Assembly (NCBI RefSeq): GCF_002929495.1 | Contig: NZ_PJJJ01000036.1 | Span: forward strand, 62,001-126,000 | DNA: 64,000 nt | Reading direction: 5' to 3' | Source: Cryobacterium sp. Y82 | GTDB taxonomy: Bacteria; Actinomycetota; Actinomycetes; Actinomycetales; Microbacteriaceae | Notes under the pieces: generated by a model | Seen by the model: only the letters and a program-made list of their open reading frames with translations | Told to the model about the DNA's origin: nothing | The model's database searches: none | Program-made: the position numbers and the translations under genes | Shown: positions 16,279 to 24,839 of the stretch, in pieces | How the letters are laid out: every line of letters starts with the position of its first letter | How positions within the stretch are numbered: the first letter of the stretch is position 1

Positions 16279-17610
16279 ATGACAATTCCTTCGGTCGAGA
16301 CGACCATTCGTCTCATCAGCACCGGCAAAGCCGCCGGCAGCACGTGCAGCACCGACCTGGCAACCCCTCCGTGGGAGTTTGACGCGGCCGCGCCCGGCTA
16401 TGGGCCCGGTTCCTCGATGGGCGACGTGATTCCGGCCGGGTCGCCCCGCCAGGGAGCACTGCCGGAGCGCTATCGCACCGCCTTACCGGAGGAACTCAGC
16501 GCCCGCATCGTCGAAGCCAAGAACGCGCTCGGCGACTCGGTAGTCATTCTCGGTCACTTCTACCAGCGCGATGAGGTGCTGCGGCACGCGGATTTTGTCG
16601 GCGACAGCTTTCAGCTGGCCCAGGCCACAAAGAGCCGTCCCGACGCCGCCGCGATTGTGTTCTGCGGCGTGCACTTCATGGCAGAAACCGCTGACCTGCT
16701 CTCGGGCGGCGACCAGGCCGTGATCCTGCCCAACCTCGCCGCCGGCTGTTCCATGGCCGACATGGCCGACATCGACTCGGTCACCGAGTGTTGGGAGCAG
16801 CTCGAGGAGCTCTACGGCACGGCTCCGGATGCCTCAGGCCGGGTTCCGGTGATTCCGGTCACCTACATGAATTCCTCCGCGGCACTCAAAGGATTTTGCG
16901 GCGAGCACGGCGGCATTGTCTGCACCTCGTCGAACGCCCAGGCCGTGCTCGAGTGGGCGTTCGAACGTGGCCAGCGGGTTCTGTTCTTTCCGGACCAGCA
17001 CCTCGGCCGCAATACCGCCAAGGCTATGGGCGTTCCACTGAAGCAGATGCCGATGTGGAACCCGACCAAGCCCCTGGGCGGCAACACTGCGGCCGGGCTC
17101 GATGACGCCCGGGTCGTGCTCTGGCACGGCTTCTGCAGCGTGCACCGCCGCTTCACCGTGCCGCAGATCCAAGCCGCCCGCGCTGAACACCCCGGCGTGC
17201 GGGTCTTGGTTCACCCGGAATGCCCGATGGAGGTCGTCGACGCCGCCGACTCGGCCGGATCCACCGACTTCATCGCCAAGGCGATCGCCGCAGCTCCGGC
17301 CGGCACGACCTTTGCGATCGGTACCGAGATCAACCTCGTGAACCGGCTCGCCGCCCAGTATCCCGAGCATGAGATCTTCTGCCTCGACCCGGTGATCTGC
17401 CCCTGCTCGACCATGTACCGTATCCACGCCGGCTACCTGGCCTGGGTGCTCGAAGCACTCGTGGGCGGTGGCGAAGCGCCAGGTCGGGTGCTCAACCAGA
17501 TCACGGTCTCGGCCGATGTCGCCGATCACGCCCGACTTGCCCTCGAGCGGATGCTCGCAGCCCGGCCGCCGGCATCCGCTGCGCCGGTCTTGAGCACCGT
17601 CGGCGTCTGA
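16279..17610 (+). CDS. nadA: Quinolinate synthase NadA
   Basis: The 443-residue enzyme condenses iminoaspartate with dihydroxyacetone phosphate to quinolinate, using a [4Fe-4S] cluster. Family blocks are ILGHFYQRDEVLRHADFVGD, FCGVHFMAETADLL, PNLAAGCSMADM, YMNSSAALKGFCGEHGGIVC, LFFPDQHLGRNTA, VLVHPECPMEVV and DPVICPCSTMYRIHAGYL; the cluster cysteines lie in CGVHFMAE, HPECP and CPCSTMYR. The N-terminal ~70 residues are an actinobacterial extension. AAGGAGCAGGACC precedes ATG 16279. nadB starts 1 bp after its stop. Confidence 0.97.
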   Translation: MTIPSVETTIRLISTGKAAGSTCSTDLATPPWEFDAAAPGYGPGSSMGDVIPAGSPRQGALPERYRTALPEELSARIVEAKNALGDSVVILGHFYQRDEVLRHADFVGDSFQLAQATKSRPDAAAIVFCGVHFMAETADLLSGGDQAVILPNLAAGCSMADMADIDSVTECWEQLEELYGTAPDASGRVPVIPVTYMNSSAALKGFCGEHGGIVCTSSNAQAVLEWAFERGQRVLFFPDQHLGRNTAKAMGVPLKQMPMWNPTKPLGGNTAAGLDDARVVLWHGFCSVHRRFTVPQIQAARAEHPGVRVLVHPECPMEVVDAADSAGSTDFIAKAIAAAPAGTTFAIGTEINLVNRLAAQYPEHEIFCLDPVICPCSTMYRIHAGYLAWVLEALVGGGEAPGRVLNQITVSADVADHARLALERMLAARPPASAAPVLSTVGV

Positions 17611-17611
17611 C

Positions 17612-19204
17612 ATGGCGACGATTCTCGTCATCGGCAGCGGCCTCGGCGGGCTGCTTGCCGCCGTGCGGGCAGCGGATGCCGGCCACCGGGTCGTGCTCGT
17701 CACCAAGTCGGTTCTGCCTGAAAGCAATACCCGGTACGCGCAGGGCGGCATCGCCGCTGCCCTGTTTCGCGACGACTCGGTCGACTCGCACGTGCTCGAC
17801 ACGCTGCGCGCCGGCGCAGGACTCTGCGACCCGGCCGCCGTGCGGGTGCTCTGTGCGGAAGGTCCGGCGCGGGTGCGCGACCTCATTCGTTTCGGGGTGG
17901 ACTTCGACCGGGATGAATCCGGTGTGGCCCGCGGCCTTGAAGCGGCTCACTCCCGCTCACGGGTCGTGCACGCCGGCGGTGACGCAACCGGCGCAGCGGT
18001 CGAAGCCGCGCTCGTAGCCACTGTTCGACGCCGAGCTGCGATCGAGGTGCACGAGCACACGATGCTCGTCGATCTGATTCTCGACCGGGACAACGTGGTC
18101 GGAGCCCGGGTGCTCGGCCCCAACGGCGTGCAACTCTCGCTGACCGCCGACGCCGTAATTCTGGCCACCGGCGGCGCCGGCGCGCTGTACACGCACACCA
18201 CCAATCCCGTAGTCGCGACCGGCGACGGGGTGGCTGCGGCGTATAGAGCCGGGGCATCCGTCGCCGATGTGGAGTTTTATCAGTTTCACCCGACCGCCCT
18301 CGCGGTACCGGGCACTCCGCTGGTGTCTGAGGCGGTGCGCGGCGAGGGCGCTGTGTTGCGCGATCAGCTCGGCCAGCGCTTCATGCTCGCCGAGCACCCC
18401 GACGCTGAACTCGCGCCGCGCGACGTCGTCGCCCGCGCCATCGCCCGCCAGATGGAACGTCAAAACGGTGCCCCGGTGCTGCTCGATGCGACCGCACTCG
18501 GCCGCGACCTGCTGGAAACCCGATTCCCAACGATCACGGCCGCCTGCCGGGCGGCGGGGCTGGATTGGGCAGTCGATCCAATTCCCGTGGCGCCGGCCGC
18601 GCACTACTGGATGGGCGGCGTCGAAACGGATACCTGGGCTCGCACCAGTCTGCCCGGACTCTTCGCCGTCGGCGAAGTGGCTCGCACGGGAGCGCACGGC
18701 GCCAACCGGCTCGCCTCCAACTCGCTGCTCGAGGCCGCCGTGTTCGCGGACCGCGCCGTGCGCGCGCTGGGGCAACCGTGGCCGATTCGCACGCACACCA
18801 CCCCAACCCAGATCTTCGACGCGACCCAACCCGCGGATCTTTACCGTCCGATGGTCGAGACGGCGCAACTGCCGGCCGATCTCAAAACGCTGATCAATCG
18901 CACACAATTGCAGCGACTGCTCTGGGATTGTGCCGGCGTACACCGTTCCGGTACCGGCTTGAGAGGCGCCGCCGCCATACTCGGCGACTGGTCCTCACCA
19001 CCCGCCACCAGCACGTCGGTCGCCGCCCTCGAAGACCGCAACCTGCTGGACCTCGCCCGGCTGCTCGTGGCCGCCGCCCTAGCCCGCGAAGAGTCCCGCG
19101 GCGCACACTTCCGTGCGGACTTCTCCGAAACCCGGGTCGAACTGGCCTGGTCCCGCTCGCAATCACTCGAACTCGTTCCGGCCAAGGAGGCCATCGCATG
19201 CTGA
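17612..19204 (+). CDS. nadB: L-aspartate oxidase NadB
   Basis: The 530-residue FAD enzyme oxidises L-aspartate to iminoaspartate for NadA. It shows the Rossmann start ILVIGSGLGGLLAAVRAADAG, the substrate-loop block NTRYAQGGIAAAL, EAAHSRSRVVHAGGD, the second FAD motif ILATGGAGALY, FYQFHPTAL, the arginine-containing VRGEGAVLRD and TGAHGANRLASNSLLE. The C-terminal helical domain (about residues 420-525) is present. It begins 1 bp after nadA and overlaps nadC by 7 bp, so the genes are translationally coupled. Confidence 0.96.
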   Translation: MATILVIGSGLGGLLAAVRAADAGHRVVLVTKSVLPESNTRYAQGGIAAALFRDDSVDSHVLDTLRAGAGLCDPAAVRVLCAEGPARVRDLIRFGVDFDRDESGVARGLEAAHSRSRVVHAGGDATGAAVEAALVATVRRRAAIEVHEHTMLVDLILDRDNVVGARVLGPNGVQLSLTADAVILATGGAGALYTHTTNPVVATGDGVAAAYRAGASVADVEFYQFHPTALAVPGTPLVSEAVRGEGAVLRDQLGQRFMLAEHPDAELAPRDVVARAIARQMERQNGAPVLLDATALGRDLLETRFPTITAACRAAGLDWAVDPIPVAPAAHYWMGGVETDTWARTSLPGLFAVGEVARTGAHGANRLASNSLLEAAVFADRAVRALGQPWPIRTHTTPTQIFDATQPADLYRPMVETAQLPADLKTLINRTQLQRLLWDCAGVHRSGTGLRGAAAILGDWSSPPATSTSVAALEDRNLLDLARLLVAAALAREESRGAHFRADFSETRVELAWSRSQSLELVPAKEAIAC

Positions 19205-20085
19205 CCCAACACTCCATCGATCTCGTCGTGCAGGCCGCCCTCGACGAAGACGCCCCCTGGGGCGACCTCACCTCGGCCGTGCTCATTCCCCAGGACGCCG
19301 TCGCGACGGCCAAACTTGAAGCGCGCGAACCCGGCGTGTTCAGCGGCGGTGCCGTGTTCGCCGCGGCCTTTCGCTTGACCGACCCCCGCATCGAGGTGCA
19401 CCAGTTCGTCACCGACGGCGATCGGTTCGAGAGCGGCGACACGCTCGCCGAGGTGACCGGCCCGGCCCGCGGCATCCTGCAGGCTGAGCGCATCGGACTC
19501 AACTTCGTGCAGCGGATGAGCGGAATCGCCACCCTCACCGCCCAGTACGTCGCCGAGACGGCCGGCACACACGCCCGCATCGTCGACACCCGCAAGACCA
19601 CCCCCGGCTTGCGCGCTCTCGAACGCGCAGCCGTGCGCGATGGCGGCGGGCACAACCATCGGTTCAGCCTCTCCGACACCGTCATGGCCAAGGATAATCA
19701 CCTCGCCGTGCTGGCGGCCGGTCCACTCGGCCTCACCGAAGCACTGCTGGAAGTGCGCGCCCGCCTCTCCCACACCACCCATTTCGAGGTGGAGGTCGAC
19801 CGACTGGACCAGATTGACGACGTGCTCGCGGCCGGTATCGACACGATCATGCTCGACAATTTCGGCCCGGAGGATCTGCTTAAAGGTGTGCAGCAGATCG
19901 CCGGGCGGGCGATCGTCGAGGCCAGCGGCGGCGTGTCGCTGGGGACGGTGCGCGAGATTGCCGCATCCGGTGTCGATGTCATCTCGGTCGGCGCGCTCAC
20001 GCACAGCGTGCACTCTCTCGACCTCGGCCTGGACATCGCCATCCGGGTGAACGCTCCGGCAGGGTTTGCCCTTTCGAACCCATGA
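19198..20085 (+). CDS. nadC: Nicotinate-nucleotide pyrophosphorylase (carboxylating) NadC
   Basis: The 295-residue enzyme converts quinolinate and PRPP to nicotinate mononucleotide. ATG 19198 follows AAGGAGGCCATCGC, an excellent ribosome site inside the end of nadB; a much longer frame open to 18565 is only the nadB antisense-free shadow. Family blocks are ALDEDAPWGDLTSAVL, AEVTGPARGILQAERIGLNF, QRMSGIATLTAQYV, VDTRKTTPGLRALERAAVRD, GGGHNHRFSLSDTVMAKDNH and the phosphate-binding EASGGVSL. It overlaps the next gene by 4 bp (ATGA). Confidence 0.97.
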   Translation: MLTQHSIDLVVQAALDEDAPWGDLTSAVLIPQDAVATAKLEAREPGVFSGGAVFAAAFRLTDPRIEVHQFVTDGDRFESGDTLAEVTGPARGILQAERIGLNFVQRMSGIATLTAQYVAETAGTHARIVDTRKTTPGLRALERAAVRDGGGHNHRFSLSDTVMAKDNHLAVLAAGPLGLTEALLEVRARLSHTTHFEVEVDRLDQIDDVLAAGIDTIMLDNFGPEDLLKGVQQIAGRAIVEASGGVSLGTVREIAASGVDVISVGALTHSVHSLDLGLDIAIRVNAPAGFALSNP

Positions 20086-21221
20086 TTTATCTGGACAATG
20101 CCGCGACGACACCGGTGCGCCGCGAGGCACTCGAAGCAATGTGGCCGCAGCTCAACGGGTTCGGCAACCCGTCGAGCCACCATCAGGTTGGTGAGGCCGC
20201 CGCCGCCGCGCTGCTGGAGGCGCGCCGCAGCGTCGCCCGGTCGCTCGGCTGCCGCCCCGGCGAGGTCGTTTTCACGAGCGGCGGCACCGAAAGCGACAAC
20301 CTCGCCATCAAGGGAATCGCCCTCGGCGCCCCGCGCGGCCGCCACATCGTGACCACTTCGATCGAGCACGAAGCCGTACTCGAATCCTGTGACTACCTGC
20401 GCCGCCTGCACGGTTTTCAGATCACCCTGTTGCCGGTGGATGCTGCCGGCCGCGTCGCCCCAGAGGCCCTCGCCCGCGCTGTGCGCCCCGACACCACGTT
20501 GATCTCGGTGCACTACGCCAACAACGAGGTGGGCACCGTGCAGCCGCTGGTCGAACTGGCTGCTGTCGCGCGCGCTGCCGGCGTGCCCATCCACACCGAC
20601 GCTGTGCAGGCCGGCGGCTGGCTCGACCTGGACGTCAGCACGCTCGGCGTCGACGCGCTGAGCATCTCCGGACACAAACTAGGCGCTCCCCCCGGAATCG
20701 GAGCGGTCTTTCTGCGCGGACGCCTCCCCATCGAACCGCTGCTGCACGGTGGCGGCCAGGAGCGCGGCAAGCGCAGCGGCACCGAGAACGTTGCCGGCGC
20801 CCTCGCCCTGGCTGCGGCCCTCCGCCTGGCTGGCGCGGAACGAACTGACGTGGCCCGGATCACAAGCACCCTCCGCGACGAGTTCATCGGTACCGTGCTG
20901 CGCGAGACACCCTCAGCCCGGCTCACCGGCCATCCGACCCAACGGCTGCCAGGCACCGCGTCGTTTGTCTTTCCCGGCACGAGCGGCGAGGCGGTGCTTC
21001 TTGAGCTTGAACAGCGCGGCATCGTGTGCTCCAGCGGCTCCGCCTGCGCGGCCGGCAGCAGCGAGCCCTCGCACGTGCTCACCGCCATGGGACTGCCCGC
21101 CGACCTGGCTCAAACGGCGGTGCGGTTCACGCTGGGTGCTGGTACGACGGCGGCGGAGACAGCTGAGGCAGCCGCATCCGTTCGCGCCGCTGTCGCCGCG
21201 GTGGCGCGCCTCGGCGCGTGA
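20082..21221 (+). CDS. NifS/IscS-like cysteine desulfurase of the NAD operon
   Basis: This 379-residue PLP enzyme takes sulfur from cysteine for iron-sulfur or thio-cofactor assembly. The PLP lysine is Lys199 in SISGHKLGAPPGIGAV; the persulfide cysteine is most likely Cys322 in SSGSACAAGSSEPSHVL. The start IYLDNAATTPVRREALEAM is typical. It overlaps nadC by the ATGA junction, so it belongs to the operon. A NifS-like desulfurase next to nad genes is known from Bacillus, where it serves the NadA cluster; the same role is inferred here. Confidence 0.92.
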   Translation: MIYLDNAATTPVRREALEAMWPQLNGFGNPSSHHQVGEAAAAALLEARRSVARSLGCRPGEVVFTSGGTESDNLAIKGIALGAPRGRHIVTTSIEHEAVLESCDYLRRLHGFQITLLPVDAAGRVAPEALARAVRPDTTLISVHYANNEVGTVQPLVELAAVARAAGVPIHTDAVQAGGWLDLDVSTLGVDALSISGHKLGAPPGIGAVFLRGRLPIEPLLHGGGQERGKRSGTENVAGALALAAALRLAGAERTDVARITSTLRDEFIGTVLRETPSARLTGHPTQRLPGTASFVFPGTSGEAVLLELEQRGIVCSSGSACAAGSSEPSHVLTAMGLPADLAQTAVRFTLGAGTTAAETAEAAASVRAAVAAVARLGA

Positions 21222-21368
21222 AGTCTGTGCTGCGGCTGGGACAGCCGCTGAAAGCTTGACTTTCGCATTCAAAGAACAAAACTGGCACCATAAGCCAGCA
21301 CTCCTTTGTTGGGGGTACTCGTGATGGGCCCGATGGAACGCCGCTGATCATTCTCGCCGACGGCCGAC

Positions 21369-21960
21369 GTGGCGCATTCACTCAGCGAGGAGCTACCCCT
21401 CGTGTCACGTTCGCAACATCACAGTATTTTTGCTCCTGAATATGCCCAGCCGGGCGGCTCTGTCATTCGCGCCAGTTCTCTTTTGGCCGCCGCCGTAATG
21501 ATTTTCTGTTCGCTCGCCGCTCCCCTCCCGGCGTCTGCAAGTGCTACTGCGGTGCCGGTTTCGACGGCGGTACGGTTGACGAACGCCCTCGCTCGGGCCC
21601 AATGCGACTGGAAACCCGATTGGTATCTATGGAAACAACTCCATCAGCAGTTCAACGATCGTCGCGAATGGTCGGTACGGTATCGACGTTATGGGCGCAC
21701 TGTGTCGGGTACGGGACCGAGCGGTATCGACGTCTCCCGCGCGGAGGGGACGATCAGCGCCGACAATGATCTCGACGGATGGAGAAGCACGAAACCGCTG
21801 GATGTCATACTACGGAGCATTTTTCAGCCGCTCACTGTCATAGCTCAGCCTGGGACTTCTGGTACTCATCACCGCCGGTACGGGCATTCGACGCAAGCGC
21901 ACGGAAATCGTGCATCCGTACGCCAATCTGGCTCCAATGAGTAGCCTGACCTTGGCGTGG
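21369..21960 (+). pseudogene. Decayed secreted protein gene (possible beta-helix)
   Basis: A signal-peptide-like stretch (VIRASSLLAAAVMIFCSLAA then PASASA, about 21468-21550) opens a 191-codon frame that soon loses protein character. In another frame, around 21610-21695, the stretch NPIGIYGNNSISSSTIVANG then RYGIDVMG has the periodic Gly/Asn/Ile pattern of right-handed beta-helix coils, and the original frame resumes with GPSGIDVSRAEGTISADND near 21718-21775. A third frame near 21850-21905 gives a membrane-anchor-like GLLVLITAGTGIRRKRTEIV. The simplest reading is one or two extracellular protein genes broken by frameshifts. No product should be expected. Confidence 0.45.
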
Positions 21961-22096
21961 TCGATGCTGCCGACCTCGATCCAACCCGTACCGTCCCCGC
22001 TTCCGCCGCAGAACCGAAATATGGTGCACACCACACCGAACAACTCCAGAAGCACTCACCGCGATCGTTCGGACCTGACGAAATGGAACTTTCTAC

Positions 22097-23223
22097 GTGA
22101 AACAGCTGCTCACGACTCGACCCTGGCTGGCCTTGTGCTGCGTTTCTGGGCGGAGCCTTAGTCATCGGGCTCGTCTGGGCGTCGGTTGCCGGGGGCGCAG
22201 GGCGGGGCTGTCTCCCTCGGTCCAACGTCGACCGCAGGCGCGTCCTCCGCTCCGTCCTCTGCCCCAACCCCCAGACCCACCGTCTCCGCGCGACCACGGA
22301 CCGACGCCGGCTGCGCCCGCGCCACGACCGAGGTTGCATCCGCTGAAGAATTGAACTCGGCACTCATCGATGCCGCTCCCGGCGATCTAATCATGCTGGC
22401 CGCCGGAAACTACCAGGGCAACTTCGTCGCGTCGACCTCGGGCACCATTGAAGAGCCGATCACGCTGTGAGGCGGATCCGACAGCGTTCTCGACGGCGGT
22501 GATCCGATGAACGGCTACGTCTTGCACCTTGACGGCGCCCAGTACTGGAACCTGTTGGGCTTTTCCATTACCAACGGGCAGAAGGGGGTGATGGCCGACG
22601 GAACCGTTGAATCCACCTTCCGCGGCCTGAACGTGTCGACGATCGGCGACGAGGCCATCCACCTGCAACGGTTCAGCACCGACAATCTGATTGTCGAGAA
22701 TACCGTATTCGACACGGGGCTGTGTAAACCGAAATTCGGCGAAGGAGTCTATATCGGCACCGCCGAGAGCAATTGGTGCGACATCAGCGGATGCTTGCCG
22801 GATCGCAGCGATCGCAATACCGTGAGCGGCAATACGTTCTCGCAGACCACGGCGGAAGGCGTCGATGTGAAGGAAGGCACGAGCAACGGAATTGTCAGCA
22901 ATAACACGTTCGACGGGTCATCTCTGAGCGAAGCCGACTCATAGATGGACATTAAGGGCAACGGCTGGGTCGTCGATTTCAACCTGGGGAATTCGCTGCG
23001 GGATGGTTTTCAGACCCATGAGATCATCGAGGGCTGGGGCAAGGACAATGTCTTTCGCAACAACACCGCCGCAGTGAACGGGCCGGGCTTCGGTTATTCG
23101 CTCACGCCAGAGCTGACCAATCGCGTCGAGTGCAGCAACACCGCGACCGGTGCTGCCGAGGGCGTTTCGAACGTAGCGTGCGAGGGCCCATGGCGTCGAA
23201 AGCATAACCTGACGTCGTCATGA
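22097..23223 (+). pseudogene. Broken secreted right-handed parallel beta-helix protein gene
   Basis: A GTG at 22097 with a GGAACTT-type upstream site gives KQLLTTRPWLAL, the start of a signal or anchor. The frame shifts near 22150-22200; from about 22186 one frame runs to the TGA ending at 23223 but contains TGA (22468-22470) and TAG (22942-22944). Across both stops the sequence continues a parallel beta-helix: YVLHLDGAQYWNLLGFSITN, VSTIGDEAIHLQRFSTDNLI, VSGNTFSQTTAEGVDVKEGT, IVSNNTFDGSS and DNVFRNNTAAVNG. The Ser/Ala/Pro linker before it (STAGASSAPSSAPTPRPT) is a cell-surface spacer. It is related to polysaccharide-lyase-like or NosD-like repeats and appears non-functional. Confidence 0.78.
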
Positions 23224-23610
23224 CAATAAGCCAAACCTCTTCGCTTGTCAGTCAAGAGCTCAGGTGACCGCGCAGTGAGAGAAGACCGGGTCAATGAGGA
23301 TGCTCATAGACCTGAAAAGATCCGGCCCTATTCCCTGTACTTTCAAGTTTCACAGTCCTGAAGAACTGACTCCCGAAGACTTCATCAGCGGTCGTCCCGC
23401 ACCCGACATATTTACAAGAAGTTTTTTCCAGCCGGCTTGAGCAGGTCCTGACGCGTTCTGGCTTGACGGTACGCCGGGAAATCTGACCAACTTGACATGC
23501 CCATCGCGCCGCACCTCGCCTGCAAATGACTCTTCATCCCCATTGGGGTGCGACCATCCCCAATCGCGCCATCGCGTGTGCACACTCGCCTCAAAGGAGA
23601 GAGATCCACC
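23224..23610. other. Non-coding stretch between two pseudogenes
   Basis: No intact gene is visible. One short plus-strand stretch near 23340-23415 (PEELTPEDFISGRPAPDIFT) faintly resembles the GKPAPD block of HAD phosphatases and may be a further gene remnant. Base composition is lower in GC than the flanking operons. The ribosome site of the following transporter remnant (AAAGGAGAGAG, about 23593-23603) closes the stretch. Confidence 0.4.
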
Positions 23611-24454
23611 GTGACGGCTACCGTCCCACAAATTCGCACGGAGAAGGGGCTGGCGCGTGTGGCCCAGTCTCTGGCAGGTTGGACTCAGAAATGGTTTCCG
23701 GATGTGTATATCTTCGCCCTCGTCGGTGTACTCTCGTGGCCGTCGCCGCCCTGGCTAATGGTTCAAGCCCGCAGATCATCGTCGATTCTTTCGGCAACGG
23801 CTTTTGGGACCTGACGGCGTTCACCCTGCAAATGGCTATGGTCGTCTTGACCGGGTACGTCGTGGCGACGTCCCGACCGGTGGCTCGGCTGATCGATACG
23901 CTTGCGGCTGTGTCCCAGTCCGCCGCGACGGCAGTGAGTTTTGTGGCGTTCCTGTCCAAGCTGTGTCCAAGGCTGTTCCTGCCACTGCCGGAATCCTGGT
24001 TCAGTTTCCGCTTTACGCGGCCATGGCTGCAATTCTGACCCGGGCAGTCGGAAATGGGGGCATGACCGTCTCGAAGCACCTGGCCGAATTCTTTACCAGC
24101 GTCGGTGGTGGCGGCGGCTTCACAGTAATTGTCGCGCTGTACACGGTCATCCTGGGAATCTTCGTGCCTTCGGACGGTGGTAAATGGTTGGTGGAAGCAC
24201 CGTATGTCATGCAATCGGCCACAGATGTTCAGATGAACCTGGGCTGGACGGTGCAGGTTTACAACGTGGCCGAGGCATTGCCCAACCTCATCAACCCGTT
24301 CTTCATGCTGCCCCTGCTCGCCGTCCTCGGCCTCAGGGCACGAGATCTCGTGGGATTCACGTTTCTGCAGTTCATGTTCCACCTGCCGGTGGTATTGCTT
24401 CTGGTCTGGCTGCTCGGACGAACCTTCGAGTTCGTGGCACCGGTCATCCCCTAG
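23611..24454 (+). pseudogene. Short-chain fatty acid transporter (AtoE family), frameshifted and internally deleted
   Basis: The start is normal: GTG 23611 after AAAGGAGAGAG, then TEKGLARVAQSLAGWTQKWF and DVYIFALVGVLS. A frameshift near 23735 moves to the frame with GNGFWDLTAFTLQMAMVVLT then GYVVATSRPVARLIDTLAA. Near 23955-23985 the frame changes again and about 180 family residues are missing, resuming at AGILVQFPLYAAMAAIL and running to LLVWLLGRTFEFVAPVIP. AtoE-family proteins have about 450 residues; roughly 270 remain. A direct repeat TGTCCAAG (23953-23960, 23964-23971) marks the deletion junction. The intact protein would import acetoacetate or short-chain fatty acids. Confidence 0.87.
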
Positions 24455-24521
24455 TGCGCCGACAGGATGAGCGGGGAGAATTCCTGATGGGCTCCTCGCT
24501 GCCTGACTGAATTCGGGCACG

Positions 24522-24553
24522 AAAAAGCCCCCGGAACCAAGGGTTCCGGGGGC
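24522..24553 (-). terminator. Rho-independent terminator of tRNA-fMet
   Basis: Perfect 12-bp arms GCCCCCGGAACC (24527-24538) and GGTTCCGGGGGC (24542-24553) enclose a 3-nt loop and are followed on the minus strand by five T (A-run 24522-24526). It lies 5 bp beyond the tRNA 3' end. Confidence 0.92.
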
Positions 24554-24558
24554 ATCTG

Positions 24559-24632
24559 TTGCGGGGGCAGGATTTGAACCTACGACCTCTGGGTTATGAG
24601 CCCAGCGAGCTACCGAACTGCTCCACCCCGCG
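24559..24632 (-). tRNA. Initiator tRNA-fMet (anticodon CAU)
   Basis: The 74-nt minus-strand sequence begins CGCGGGGTGGAGCAG and ends CCCCGCA plus discriminator A. The anticodon loop CTCATAA places CAU at 24596-24598. Two initiator marks are present: the first base C does not pair with A72, and three G:C pairs (GGG/CCC) close the anticodon stem. The T-arm TTCAAAT is normal and CCA is not encoded. A terminator follows directly. Confidence 0.96.
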
Positions 24633-24762
24633 CTACAAGTACAAATTTAGCACACCCTGAAAGCGCGGTCGACCACTTTGGGTCGGTATCGCAAACTCGT
24701 GCCCAAATTAGCGTCGAAAAACGATTCTCTAAAGGCATCAAACACCACCGGGCCGAATAACC

Positions 24763-24795
24763 GCAAGCCCCCACCCGAGACGGGTGAGGGCTTGC
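24763..24795. terminator. Stem-loop downstream of the UPF0182 gene
   Basis: Arms GCAAGCCCCCACCCG (24763-24777) and CGGGTGAGGGCTTGC (24781-24795) pair with one mismatch around a 3-nt loop, 45 bp past the minus-strand UPF0182 stop. No clear T-run follows on the minus strand. Confidence 0.65.
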
Positions 24796-24839
24796 AGGGG
24801 GGCGTACGGCACGCCGTGCGATAGTTCTTGCGGGTAAAG

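Noticed and set aside
18841-20139. A 432-codon minus-strand frame opposite nadB/nadC
   Set aside because: It is a shadow of two well-defined NAD biosynthesis genes.
24559-24632. A phage or genomic-island attachment site at tRNA-fMet
   Set aside because: No duplicated tRNA 3' end and no integrase gene were seen in the adjacent decayed region.
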